Shown here one piece after another: positions 1-9,896 of a stretch of 64,000 nt of DNA (its first letter is position 1; every line of letters begins with the position of its first letter). The position numbers were made by a program, and so were the translations under genes. Under the pieces are notes generated by a model, which was given only the letters and a program-made list of their open reading frames with translations, did not search any database and was not told the DNA's origin. Origin of the DNA: Plectosphaerella cucumerina (lineage: Eukaryota > Ascomycota > Sordariomycetes > Glomerellales > Plectosphaerellaceae); the NCBI GenBank assembly GCA_020746995.1, contig JAGPXD010000004.1, positions 2,170,001-2,234,000 on the forward strand, in the 5' to 3' direction.

Positions 1-617
1 CCGTTCGTGCTGGCGTCCCGGCCCCATGTGTCCGCGAAGTGCACGGTACCTCCAACGGCCAGGGCCAAATACGCATGGACTACGTTCAGGGCCAGTCCCT
101 TGACAAGCTGTGGCCCGGCATGTCGCCTGAACAGAGGAGAGATGTAGCCCAGCAGCTTCGAGGGATCATCGAGAAGATGAGATCCGTGACTCCTCCTCCC
201 AGTCTCATCGGAGCCTGCGATGGCACCGAAATCAGGGACACGAGGGTCTACTTCACGTACCACTCACCACCCTGTCGCGACGAAGTCAATTTCAACGTGT
301 TCGTGCTATCCAGCCTCTACGAGACCACACCCCCGCTCTTGCGGGAGGCATTTCGTCGGCGACTACGCACCAATCACCGCATTGTGTTTTCTCACTGCGA
401 CCTCACCCCAAGGAACATCTTGGTACATGAGGGCAAGATCAGCGGTCTGGTTGACAGGGAGGATAGCGGATGGTACCCTGAGTACTGGGAGTATGTCAAG
501 TTCTTCCAGCGTCCTGCTGACAAGGGTTGGAAAGATTACGCAGAGGACATCTTCCCGGAGTACTACCATGATGAGCTGGTTGACTTTACTGCGATCTCCA
601 AGTGGCAGAACTCCTGA
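1..617 (+). CDS. APH-family phosphotransferase (5' end outside window)
   Basis: This is the C-terminal part of a protein of the aminoglycoside-phosphotransferase/choline-kinase-like (APH) fold common in fungi. The open frame runs from base 3 with no start codon inside the window, so the gene begins upstream; about 204 residues are visible up to the TGA at 615-617. The catalytic loop reads HCDLTPRN (usually HGDLxPxN), followed by the metal-binding segment GLVDREDSGWYPEYWEY. Fungal relatives usually have a Trp where this has the Arg of VDRED; the Asp is kept. Substrates of these fungal proteins are mostly unknown, so antibiotic resistance should not be inferred. No intron is visible in this part. 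Family assignment is firm from the motif pair; specificity is not. Confidence 0.8.
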   Translation, partial: VRAGVPAPCVREVHGTSNGQGQIRMDYVQGQSLDKLWPGMSPEQRRDVAQQLRGIIEKMRSVTPPPSLIGACDGTEIRDTRVYFTYHSPPCRDEVNFNVFVLSSLYETTPPLLREAFRRRLRTNHRIVFSHCDLTPRNILVHEGKISGLVDREDSGWYPEYWEYVKFFQRPADKGWKDYAEDIFPEYYHDELVDFTAISKWQNS

Positions 618-1420
618 GTGTCATGGCCGGCCCATCATGTATGGGCATGTTCTGGGTCAAGTGAGTATTAGTCGACGCTCAGTACAGTGGCCCCCTGAGA
701 CCACAAGCCTCTTTTTCTCCGGGGGTTGACTCGGTTGTTTCGTACTCGGGTCCTTCCAGCAGCCCGTCGTAGACACAGCGAGTCGCGCTGTTGCTGGCTG
801 CCTGCCGGTGGCTAAAATTACGCGGCACATCTCACCCTCGGAAAATCAAAATTTCTCCGTCTTGCCTTATCACGACACGTCGCAGTTGAGGCTCGGACAG
901 ACAAGCAGAAAGGCTACTTTATTACACCGGGGCGACTGTGACATCACCCCACGCCCTCCAGGCCCTCCCCCAGTGCTCCCCTACTCCCCTTGGACCTCGG
1001 TTTCGGATTCGGACGTCCTGATGGGGCTCTCGCTTCGGACTTCCGACATGATGATTGGATGAACATGATGAAAATCCCCGCGTTGACTCGCTCAAACCCA
1101 CTTGTCGCGAGTCTGGCGGCGCCTACTGATCATCTCTCGCCCGTCGGCGATGCGACACTCCATGCACATGCACCTCCAAGACTTGGCTCCGGCACTTATC
1201 GCACAATCACGGAGCCTTCCTAGCTCCCGACGACGGCATGCCTCCCCGAAGCATGAGATGATCGACAGAGGGATGCGACAGGGGCGAGTATTAAGATGAC
1301 CTTCTGCTCGCCGTTGTTTGGTCGTCCCAACGTCCTCCTCTTCTCTCAACCTCCGCCGCCACAACACCAGACTGCCAAGCATCACCACCACCCCATCACT
1401 CCTCATCACAGACCACGATC
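618..1420. other. Intergenic region, P450 promoter and leader
   Basis: About 800 bp without a supported gene. The last 120 bp before the P450 start are CT-rich, as in many fungal leaders. I see no clear TATA box and no coding-like frame. Confidence 0.5.
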
Positions 1421-3084
1421 ATGTCGATTGGAGGCCTGCTTCGCCTGGTCGCCGCCGGCACCGGGCTCGTAGTGCTCTACCTCGTCTCCAATGTCATATA
1501 CAACCTCTTCTTCCACCCCCTCCGTCGCTACCCTGGTCCCCTCTTGATGCGCGCGACCCGTCTCACCCACGACTACAAGGTCCTCCGTGGCACCCTCGTC
1601 TTCGACATGCTCGAGATTCACAAGCAGTATGGCGACGTTGTTCGAATTTGCCCCGGCGAGCTGGCCTTTGCCAACCCCGAGGCATGGCGGGAGATCATGG
1701 GCCACCGTGGCAAGGCCAACGATCGCGGCGAGTTTGAGAAGCTCGAGGCCTTCTACAACCCTGTAGGAGGTCCAAAGGACGTCGTCGGCTCCTCCGGTCA
1801 GGAGCACGCCATGCTCCGCCGCCTTCTGTCCCACGGCTTCAGCGATCGCAGCCTGCGCGACCAGCAGCCTCTTATCATGAAGTACATCGATCTCCTGGTC
1901 CAGCGGATGCACGAAAAGGGCGCCACTGGCCCCGTTGATCTGGCCACCTGGTACAATTTTGCCACATTCGACATCATTGGCGATCTGTGCTTCGGCGAGA
2001 GTTTCGGATGCCTCGAGTCCTCCGACTACCACCCCTGGGTCAGCATGCTCTTCTCAACGGCAAAGTTCGGCACCGTCCTGCAGACGGCCACCTTTTACCC
2101 GCTGCTGCGCAAGCTCATCATCAAGATTGTCTCCTCGCCCGGCGCACAGCAGAAGATGGCTGCGCACGAAGACATGACCAAGGGAAAGCTCCTCCAGCGT
2201 ATGGAACTGGGCAACGAGCGGCCAGACCTGGTTGAGGGCCTTCTCAAGAGGAAGGAAGAGTGGGCAAGTACTCCCCAGAAGCCCTTTTGTTTCCAAAATG
2301 TGCTGACTTCAGACAGGGCATCCCGTTCAAGCAGATCCAGGCAAACTGCGGTGTTCTCATCATCGCGGGCTCTGAGACGACAGCCACGTTGATGGCTGGC
2401 GCCACGTATCTGCTTCTGCAAAACCCCGAGGCTCTGAGGAAGCTGACCGAGGAGATCCGTACCGCTTTCGCCCGCGAGGACGAGATCGACCTGACCTCGG
2501 TCAACAAGCTGACATACCTGTTCGCCTGTCTGGACGAGGCCCTGAGAATGTACCCTCCCGTGGCCGTCGGCCTGCCGAGAGTTTGCCCCCCGGGCGGCGC
2601 TGAGATTCTGGGGGAGCATGTGTCTGAGGGCGTAAGTTAACCGACCATCCATTCCAACTCATGCTCGGATTTGTACTGACGCTGCCCTTCTGCAATAGAC
2701 CATCTGCGGCATTCACCACTGGGCGCTGTACCACAACGAGAAGTACTTCACCAAGCCCTTCGAGTATCACCCCGAACGCTGGCTCCAGGCCCCCGAGTTC
2801 GCCAACGACAACCTCGCCGCCGTCCAGCCGTTCCAGGTCGGACCCCGGAACTGCCTCGGAAGGAAGTACGTCGCCCCTCCTGATTGGTGCCTTGCCATGT
2901 CTTGAGACTGACTGTTGTTCCCAGCTTGGCATACCTCGAGATGCGCGTCATCATTGCCCGTCTGATCTGGAACTTTGACATGTCCCTCGCTCAGGAGAGT
3001 GACGGATGGATGGAGAAGCAGAAGGTCTTCAACTTCTGGGAGAAGCCCCCGCTGATGGTTCACATGAAGCCGGTGGTGCGGTAA
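1421..3084 (+). CDS. Cytochrome P450 monooxygenase
   Basis: Four exons: 1421-2263, 2317-2631, 2699-2865, 2925-3084, giving 494 residues, a normal length for a microsomal P450. The N-terminus has one membrane anchor (about residues 5-25), then FHPLRRYPGP, typical of the CYP65-like group that includes isotrichodermin C-15 hydroxylase. The I-helix oxygen-binding motif AGSETT, the K-helix EALR and the heme-ligand motif FQVGPRNCLG are all present, so the enzyme should be active. It would act at the ER with a P450 reductase; the substrate is unknown. Intron 1 (2264-2316) has a GC donor (GCAAGT) and is needed to join ...EEW to GIPFKQ in frame; introns 2 (2632-2698) and 3 (2866-2924) are GT-AG. The neighbours do not define a pathway. 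Confidence 0.9.
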
Positions 3085-3741
3085 GATCGCCTCGAGTACA
3101 TATGTGACAAAGTTCTTCCCATGATAGACATAGACAATTGAAGCGAATTGACACATTGGCGTTCTCCGCGGAAACATCACGATCGGCCCTACCAACATCG
3201 CGAACAACCGCCCTATTCGGAGTGACGGAGACCCGAAGCCCCGAAAATCAACGCACCGACCAAGCGTTCTAATATACCACAAACCTTCAGACGTAACAAC
3301 GTGGCAGTGTCACGGCACAGCACGAGTCGTGCGAGCGGTTTTCCGGCAGTCCTGGGGACCTTTCAGGATAAATTCTGGGGATCAAAGCTGTAGCCGAAAC
3401 GCTAAGCCGTTGACACGGGACCAGGGGCAATATGAGAGCGGTTTAAGTCTAATTGAAATCGCCCGAACGCCCGTGTCAAACTCGAGTCGACGTGCTGTCG
3501 GTGAAGCCCGCCACTTCGCTTATGACTCGCTCAGAGAAGCCCCAACGGTGATGCCTACGGCACGGGGCACAGCCCGGGACGAGAAAAGTAGATGGAAATA
3601 GCCGCAGCTCATTTACCAGGCCATGCTGTGTCTATTTCCTGCCTCAGTTTTAGGGTTCTGCACGAAGGATCGACGAACTCCTCTGAGGGTCCGAGGTGAG
3701 ATGGTCCTATGCATGGCCGCAGCGGAGGTCGATGGCCCAGG
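3085..3741. other. Intergenic region between P450 and small secreted protein gene
   Basis: No coding-like frame of note. It should contain the P450 3' UTR and the promoter of the small secreted protein gene. Confidence 0.4.
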
Positions 3742-3749
3742 TATATAAA
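3742..3749 (+). promoter_or_regulatory. TATA box of the small secreted protein gene
   Basis: TATATAAA lies 94 bp upstream of the ATG at 3836 and is followed by a short CT/AC-rich leader. That spacing is normal for a strongly regulated fungal core promoter. Confidence 0.65.
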
Positions 3750-3835
3750 CATCATCCCGTCAGTCGTTCTATCCCCTTCTCTCACGACACAGCAGTCTTC
3801 ATCCTTCCCTCAGACATACCACACAATCACCAATC

Positions 3836-4255
3836 ATGCAGCTCACCAAGATCTTCACCTTGGCCATCATGGCTCTCGGGTTCGTGACCCAGCCCTTCGA
3901 ACCGCTCAGGTCACGATGCTAACCTCACAACACAGCGTCGCTGCCAACACCCATGAGGCCTGCTCCTGCAACGGCGGCAGGGACTGCACATATACTGCCT
4001 GTGACTCTTACAACACATGGTTCAACCTGCCGCCGGGCAAGGATCGCGGATTTGTTTCCAAGCAGAACGACGTAAGTTTTGGTCGCTCCGTACCACCTTG
4101 GACATGGAACTGATGGCGACCTGTAGAGGTGCTACGCCATCTGGAGCAATCCTGCCTCAGGAGCTTGGGAGAGCTTCCAGGGTTTTGGCGGAAACGAGTT
4201 CAGGGCCGCGTGTGAGGCGGCTTGTGGCAGTGGCTCGAGGTGCGGCGGTGCTTGA
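3836..4255 (+). CDS. Small secreted cysteine-rich protein, effector candidate
   Basis: Three exons: 3836-3879, 3936-4071, 4127-4255, encoding about 102 residues. Residues 1-18 (MQLTKIFTLAIMALGVAA) look like a classical signal peptide. The mature part of about 84 residues has eight cysteines (CSC, DC, AC, RC, AC, AC, RC), enough for four disulfides, and no further membrane segment. Intron 1 has a weak donor (GTTCGT) but a good branch point (GCTAAC) and a CACAG acceptor; the phase-2 join gives Gly. Intron 2 is standard (GTAAGT...TAG). I do not recognise the family. Small size, secretion and cysteine richness fit an apoplastic effector or antimicrobial-type protein, but that is inference. The flanking DNA is gene-poor with coding debris, a common setting for such genes. 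Confidence 0.7.
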
Positions 4256-4548
4256 GGAGCCATCACCAGTGAAAGTTGCTACAGTTGAGAAGCCAACTGA
4301 AGAGCGGTCTGGAATACATTTCAGGTCCATACGCCATCGTCAATTTAAGCCCAATGAAGATACATAATATTTGAATGGTGTCCGAGATAGATTCGCAACA
4401 TTCTTCAACCACCTCATGTCATTCAAAGAATACTTGAGCTGTTGAAAATGTTTGTCGAGCAGTCCTCGAAACTCGCCCCTGAGCATACATGTGAGCTCGG
4501 GGAGAAGCCTATTACGTACCTGTTGAAGGCAGTTGTGCATCTCAACAT
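4256..4548. other. Non-coding or decayed stretch
   Basis: About 290 bp after the secreted-protein gene. A few short fragments look coding-like but no frame stays open. Confidence 0.3.
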
Positions 4549-5102
4549 CGATTCTTACCAGGAAACTTCCATCACTTGCTGCGATTCCAGCCACGACAGG
4601 ACGTCGACAGGTCCAAGACTATTATCGACTCGTGTCTCGAAGACCTCATTGTCGTCAAGTTCCACAGCTCCAAGTGTGCGCTTCATGTTTTGCCTTTCGA
4701 AGGCGCGAGCCAAGCGCCAGATGATCTTGTTGGCTGATGATCTCGTTACCTGATGATCTCGTTACCTGATGATCTCGTTACCTGATGATCTTGTTACCTG
4801 ATGATCTCGTTACCTGATGATCTCGTTACCTGATGATCTCGTCAGCTGATGATCAGGTGTGTGGCTGATCTTCTGGATGCGTCACTCGAGACGCAAAAAG
4901 CTCGTTTGCGAGAGTTGCAGGCCCGATATTCCCTTCTGGAAAATTTCAGATGTGCTGCATGAGAAGCTACGGATTCAGTTCACTCACCATTTTTGAAAGC
5001 GACCCTAAGCGGAATCCTTTTCACTGTGTCCCTAGGAGGCATGAGACTGAGATTCTACGTCTCGAATCAGAGCTGAGAGAGCAATGGTGGCCAAAGGGTT
5101 GA
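4549..5102 (+). pseudogene. Coding relic interrupted by a minisatellite
   Basis: I do not recognise the family. One frame reads protein-like up to about 4731 (ending ...ASQAPDDLV), is broken by the stop-rich tandem repeat, and resumes in the same frame at 4861 (VADLLDASLETQKARLRELQ, a helical segment) until a TGA at 4960-4962. A further coding-like stretch follows in another frame, ending at a TGA at 5100-5102, with RRHETEILRLESELREQWW as its clearest part. The repeat tract from 4732 to 4860 is 129 bp, a multiple of three, so it keeps the frame but adds stop codons. I infer a dead gene whose exon gained the repeat; no good splice sites remove the tract. Confidence 0.35.
4718..4856. repeat. 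16-bp minisatellite, about 8 copies
   Basis: The tandem unit is CTGATGATCTCGTTAC. Six near-identical copies run from 4734 to 4829 (the fourth, 4782-4797, has T for C). A variant copy ending GTCAG sits at 4830-4845 and a partial copy at 4846-4856. A degenerate first copy (CAGATGATCTTGTTGG) at 4718-4733 lies in the flanking coding-like frame and may be the seed of the array. Confidence 0.95.
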
Positions 5103-5175
5103 ATGTGACTCACTGTTGAGACCTCATGGCCTGTGACGATGATTAGGTTCTCCCCGCTCTGTACCTACCTAGGTG

Positions 5176-5574
5176 TCAGCAAAGGACCTCCTGGGTACCC
5201 AGCCACGGAAATGAAGCGAGTTCTGATGGGGCTGTACCTTCAGCCCCTCGCTGATACCAGCGAGGATTGCTGTGGCGAAGTCTTTGGTAATGAATGCGAC
5301 CTTGAAGTGCCTCTGCAGATAGAACCTCAAGGTAGTCCGAGACGTAGCGTTTGGCCACGAGATGCTGGTACGGACTCTGCCGCAATAGATCATCCCTGAA
5401 ACCCTCAACGACTCTGCTAGCCCCATCCATAGTATAGGGGTCGCCTCCAAAGCCCCAGGCGACAGGCTTGGCTGTGTTGGAGGAGTCGTCGCTTGGATGT
5501 TCAAGAAGGGTCGGGACTTTGTCTTCCAGGCTGCCGTCGCGCCAATGTCTAAAGACCTCGGTGTGTTTGCACAC
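5176..5574 (-). CDS. Hypothetical minus-strand ORF, possibly a gene fragment
   Basis: A 132-codon frame on the minus strand has a soluble-protein composition (for example EVFRHWRDGSLEDKVPTLL and DGASRVVEGFRDDLL). A second minus frame of similar length overlaps it but looks less protein-like. I recognise no domain. The first usable start would be GTG, and upstream the frame meets a stop in the minus direction, so it is either an internal exon of a lost gene or a fragment. It lies between two other relics, which supports decay. Confidence 0.3.
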   Translation of the reverse strand: MCKHTEVFRHWRDGSLEDKVPTLLEHPSDDSSNTAKPVAWGFGGDPYTMDGASRVVEGFRDDLLRQSPYQHLVAKRYVSDYLEVLSAEALQGRIHYQRLRHSNPRWYQRGAEGTAPSELASFPWLGTQEVLC

Positions 5575-6269
5575 AACCTCAACTACGCGGGATCAGGCCC
5601 GAAGAATGGAGTGGTGCTAGGACAAGAGTCGTAACCAACTTTTTGATTATCAAGGAGCAGCAAGGCGATTTTGTATGAGGGAAAAAGTCTCACAGCCTGA
5701 CCCCTCCCTCACCTAAGTCCTCCTCCATCAAGCTCTACGCTCGACGCCGCTGTCTGCATCCTTCTTGGTATTTGCCAATCGTGGTCAATCAACCATGGTT
5801 CCAGCCGACGTTGGTAACAGAGCTGAATGACAGGGGTGTAGAAGAATCAGCTCCCACTCGTTGGTATACTTGTCAGGCGACCAGAGTCTGACTGCCACAG
5901 CCTGGTTTCTCCTCCAGGCACCGGCATCGTGCTGTCCGACACCATCTGCGCCAAAGTCTGCCACGAGTTGTCGACCGCTGATACCCACGTGCGCACAGGA
6001 GTAGGCCGCGACAGCACCCACAAGAGAGATCTGCAGTGCCACCAGCGCCGCGGCCATGATCACCCCCAGCCACTGTCATGGCACGAGCGTCGGCCGGGCG
6101 ACCGACCCAGGGCTGTGTAAGCGTACGTGGCCTGGGCGAGGCTTTAGTTAAGCACCTGCTGGCTGAACATGGTATACAGCGCCAGGAGGGTCAGAGCCAC
6201 GCCCGCGGTCATTCAGGGGTTAGGGAGCTTGAGAAGCACCCGGTTGTCGTCTGCTGACCTCGGTACTCC
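5575..6269. other. Gene-poor stretch with a possible membrane-protein fragment
   Basis: On the minus strand, 6063-5785 could encode a segment with one hydrophobic helix (MIMAAALVALQISLVGAVAA) followed by a polar tail. No start, splice sites or family can be supported. It could be an upstream part of the same lost gene as the ORF at 5176-5574. Confidence 0.25.
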
Positions 6270-7289
6270 ATGTGCCATCATGCCGCTCACATGCCGTCGA
6301 AGTCTCGAAGCCGTGCCACCTGGCAGTTGGATAGAAGCTGCGAGGTGTCGTCAGATCCTCATATTGCACCACTGACTCCAATCATCACTGGGGTCTGGAG
6401 TCCCACAGCCCGCGGCCGCCCCTTTGAATCCCAACTTGGCGAATCTATTTTTGTCTCCTGCAGGAAGGTCATTCCAGAAACAACAGCAACGATAGGCGAG
6501 CTCGACGATGAACCGACCACGGCCCTGGCCCTTCGACCCAAGACCATCCCACGTCACCAGGCTACTGCCAAGTCACAGATGAAGACGCCAAACGCTACTC
6601 GACAGCGGCCATCGGGGTCGGGAAGACGCCACCGGGAGAGCGATGAGAGTGATGGCTCGTCTCCAGGGACGGCAGCGTCCGAAGTCTTCCGCCCTGTGTC
6701 GTCCAAACGGTCAGCGACGACAGCCCCAGGCAGCAGACCTTCGACTTCTCGGCTGGGCTTGCACTCGCAGCGCAATGAAACCCTAACTGGACATCTTCGT
6801 GCCCGCGACACCACAGATATCGATTCCAACTCTGATTCCGGGTATGTCGACCAGGGCGGCGAGAGCGATGACTCGGCATGGTCGTTGGCGTCATTGCAGG
6901 CTACGGGTTACGAAGCTGAAGAGTCCGAACCCGAATCCGCGGAAGACGACGAGAGCCTCCCCGAAACAATCATTGCCTTCGAGCTATTGAAGTTCAAACA
7001 CAAAACAACCGATCATATTCTGAACCTTATGCTTTCCACAATCAAGAAGGTCTCCCCTGGGTACGTGTATTGCTTTTCGGATATGGACGTCAAGGGGTTC
7101 GTTCCTCAAGATTGGATACGCCGGCATCGACGAGGTGCAAAAGTTGCAGCCGGAAGCCAAAGTGCCCCCAGCTGACCGCGATACTCGATCCAAGCTCTGG
7201 AAACGATTGAAGAATTAACAGAAAAGGTTTTCGAATTCGACGTGTACATGCCATCCGCGGCTCACAAAATAGAGAAGCTCATCCGTTAA
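6270..7289 (+). pseudogene. T5orf172 (GIY-YIG-like) domain protein relic
   Basis: A polar, Ser/Asp/Glu-rich N-terminal part leads into a C-terminal domain resembling the T5orf172/Mug113 family found in many fungi. GYVYCFSDMD is in the first frame; KIGYAGIDEVQKLQ is one frame over, starting at 7108; then VFEFDVYMPSAAHKIEKLIR is back in the first frame, beyond a TGA at 7173-7175, ending at TAA 7287-7289. The expected core between the second and third blocks is also shortened. Two opposite frame changes plus an in-frame stop point to a decayed gene; a sequencing error would have to occur twice. The 5' limit is uncertain. The family is related to GIY-YIG nucleases; no activity is expected here. 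Confidence 0.6.
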
Positions 7290-7298
7290 ACCCGGCGC

Positions 7299-9364
7299 CT
7301 ACTTCCGAAACTCTGCCTGTGGCTTGATCTCTGAATCATCGACATTGCCGGTAGTGGAGGTGAACGTCTTCCCTTCCGCAACGAATGCCGAGCCAACATC
7401 CCCGTTGACCTCAATCCTGGGCCCTTGCCCCGTCACTGTCTTCAAAATGCTCTCTACATCCACCGCCACAGCATCAGCTTCCGGCAGACGCCAAGAAACG
7501 TGATCATCAGGCCTGATCAGCACAACTTGATGTTCCCAGACCTTGGCAGCGTGAGTCTCGGTCGGGAGATGAAGCCTGGTCAGTGGGATGCGAAGCTCCT
7601 GGGCCTTTGATGCAAATTCGTCGCTCAACCGTCCGTCTTCTGTGAAATCAACCACCGTGTAGGCCCGGCCGTATAGATCCATGATACTGGTCTTCCCATC
7701 TTGAAGGAACACGTGAGGCGCCCTTGATCCTGGGAACGTGGACGGAACATACGTTCGGGGATTCCACTCTGGCTGGGTGCCTCCGTTCCGTCCGAACACA
7801 ACAGGGGAGTCGGGAAAGCGATAGTCCATCTCGATGCCGTGATCTTGATTCTCGCCATCATGGGCGGCAACGTGCTTCGATGTCTTGTCAAGCAAAGTCT
7901 GTAGCTCGGGAGAATCTCCCACGGCAGCACCGGGGCCGAGTGTGCGGAACCAACCGCCATAGGCAATGTGAACTTGATGGTGGACACCAGATCGCTCAAT
8001 GTTCCTCACAGCCACAGGCTTCCTCTCAATCTCGTACGAGTCGAGAAGTGTCTTGCCGCCGTAGCCGTGCAGAACAGCCGCGAGTTTCCATCCGAGGTCG
8101 AAGCTGTCTCCGACGGCCGTGTTCATGCCGTAACCGCCCGTCGGAATATTCTGGTGAGCGGCGTCGCCAGAGATGAAAACTCTGCCCAGGGACGATGTGT
8201 AGCGGTCGGCGAAGCAGATCTTGGGACGCCAAGCGCTTTTCACCATGATTTCATCCACCTTGATGGGGCATGACCCGACGGAACCTCCGAGAACATCGTA
8301 GATGGCCTGCAGAGGGTCCATCTTTTCCCAATCTGCGTCGAGGGTGATGGGGAGATGGGCTGTCCAGGTTTCAATCTCGTCTTGGGCGATGAGGACGGCC
8401 CCAGAGGTGAAGAAGATGTGCCAAAACTGACCCTGCTTCTGTAGGGTAGTGAGGTCCCTGGATTTGAAATGGACCAAGTACATCGCCATAGGACTGCGTG
8501 GTGTCGACTGTCAGTGGCAGGCAACAAGTTGAAAAGATATCACGGGCTTTTGCTTACACGGCCCCCCCGATGAGCTCGCTCCCGATGTGGGTGCGGATGC
8601 GGCTTCCAGCGCCGTCGCAGCCGACCACGTACTGGCTCTTGACGATGTGTTTTTCGCCAGTCTGCACGTCGACAAGAGTGCTCTCTACCCCGTCTCCTGA
8701 TTCCACAAGGGATACGAATTTGAGGCCGAAGTGGGAATCGATGAGGTCTTGCGCCTGGATCCTGGGTTTCAACCAGGCCTCGAAAATCGCCTGAGAGCAC
8801 CTCTGGTAGGGTTCTCGGGGCATGGTGCCGTCGTTGTTGCCGCGGATCTTCTCTCTCCACGCGTTAGGAGACGGGAGATCCTATGATCAGACACGTCAGC
8901 GTTCTTGATTGTGAGGCCGAGGGAGAAGTGGGAAAACTCACCCACTTGGCAACCCTCTGGCCACCTTCGGCGAGGCCTGTGCTGAAGAGAACATCAAAGG
9001 GATAGTCCTGGGTCACGCCTGGGGATGATGTTTTAGCCAACATGATGTGATCAATAAATACACCGGGGCCGTAGCCCGGAAGCTGACCTTGTTCTCGCAC
9101 ACCCTCGGAGATGCCGAGCCTGTTGAAGAGTTCCATGCTTCTGCAGTTCGTGATATCCATCTTTGGCCATTTTGTGGTGTCGACATTGCGCTCCGCTTGG
9201 AAAGAGTGGATGCCATGTTTGGCAAGCTGGAGGGAAAGAATAAGGCCAGCAGGCCCTGCTCCGACGACAAGCACAGAGGTTTGGTGAGTCTTGGCGGCCT
9301 ACGTGGAGTTTGGATGGGTCAGACTGAGTCTTGGTCAGGGGTTAAGGGGACAATATCCTACCAT
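7299..9364 (-). CDS. Phenol 2-monooxygenase-like FAD-dependent aromatic hydroxylase
   Basis: A group A flavoprotein monooxygenase (PheA/TfdB type) that would hydroxylate a phenolic ring using NAD(P)H and O2. Exons on the minus strand: 9364-9362 (ATG only), 9298-8942, 8880-8558, 8493-7299; 625 residues. FAD motifs are complete: VGAGPAGL near the N-terminus, the CDGAGSRIR (DG) motif, and GDAAHQNIPTGGYGMNTAVGD. The C-terminal thioredoxin-like domain of the phenol hydroxylase family follows. Introns are 9299-9361, 8881-8941 and 8494-8557, all GT-AG. The start is the least certain part: the ATG stands alone before a GTAGGA donor, and the joined N-terminus reads MAAKTHQTSVLVVGAG. The first residues after the ATG are out of frame without this splice. 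A TATA-like box lies about 100 bp upstream. The substrate is unknown. Confidence 0.88.
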
Positions 9365-9460
9365 GATTTCTTTCCGTGAAGCTTGTACGTGTTTAAGACT
9401 TGCACCGACATGTCCTGTGGGTATTCCACCCTTCTCGCGTCTGCGTCCAGGGCACGACAT

Positions 9461-9468
9461 CTTTATAG
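9461..9468 (-). promoter_or_regulatory. TATA-like box of the flavin monooxygenase gene
   Basis: On the minus strand this reads CTATAAAG, about 97 bp upstream of the proposed start codon. Confidence 0.45.
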
Positions 9469-9888
9469 ATGTATACTGACTCGGCCGCGAGGGGCATGGT
9501 AAGCTCGTCTCCTTTTGAGACGGGGGGCATGTAAGCGAGGCTGGGGTCAGGGTCGTCCGGACGCGGCGGATGTCATTGACAGCATACCTGGTCTTGATTA
9601 TTGGTGATCAGAGCGAGATCATGACATGCAGCAAATTAAGTACAATTGTCACGCTTACCACCTATCATCAAGTGGCCAAGAGACGGGCTACAAATGAGCC
9701 TGCAAGTTTGGTCAGACAGTCTTTTGGACGGCCCAATCCGGGACGTCCCGGTCAGCACAGCGGGCGCTAGGTGCTGCCCAGATAGGGAAGATTGGTCGAG
9801 GTGCAGGCCGAAGCGATCGGCGCCTCGTTATGAGTCCAGGCCGCAACACTCAGATGCATCACAGTCTGACAAAAAAGATTTCACAAGC
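9469..9888. other. Intergenic region between monooxygenase promoter and 5S rRNA gene
   Basis: No supported gene. Open frames here that continue rightward merely read antisense through the 5S rRNA gene. Confidence 0.5.
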
Positions 9889-9893
9889 AAAAA
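9889..9893 (-). terminator. Pol III T-run after the 5S gene
   Basis: Five T residues on the minus strand a few bases past the 5S rRNA 3' end, a usual RNA polymerase III stop signal. Confidence 0.6.
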
Positions 9894-9896
9894 GTG

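Noticed and set aside
4718..4856. A CRISPR-like array
   Set aside because: Units are contiguous 16-bp tandem copies with no spacers, in a fungal genome.
6270..7289. An active homing endonuclease
   Set aside because: The GIY-YIG-like blocks are broken by frame changes and a stop; T5orf172 proteins in fungi are not intron-borne homing enzymes.
1..9364. A secondary-metabolite cluster (phosphotransferase, P450, flavin monooxygenase)
   Set aside because: No backbone synthase, transporter or cluster regulator is visible, and relics separate the two oxygenases.
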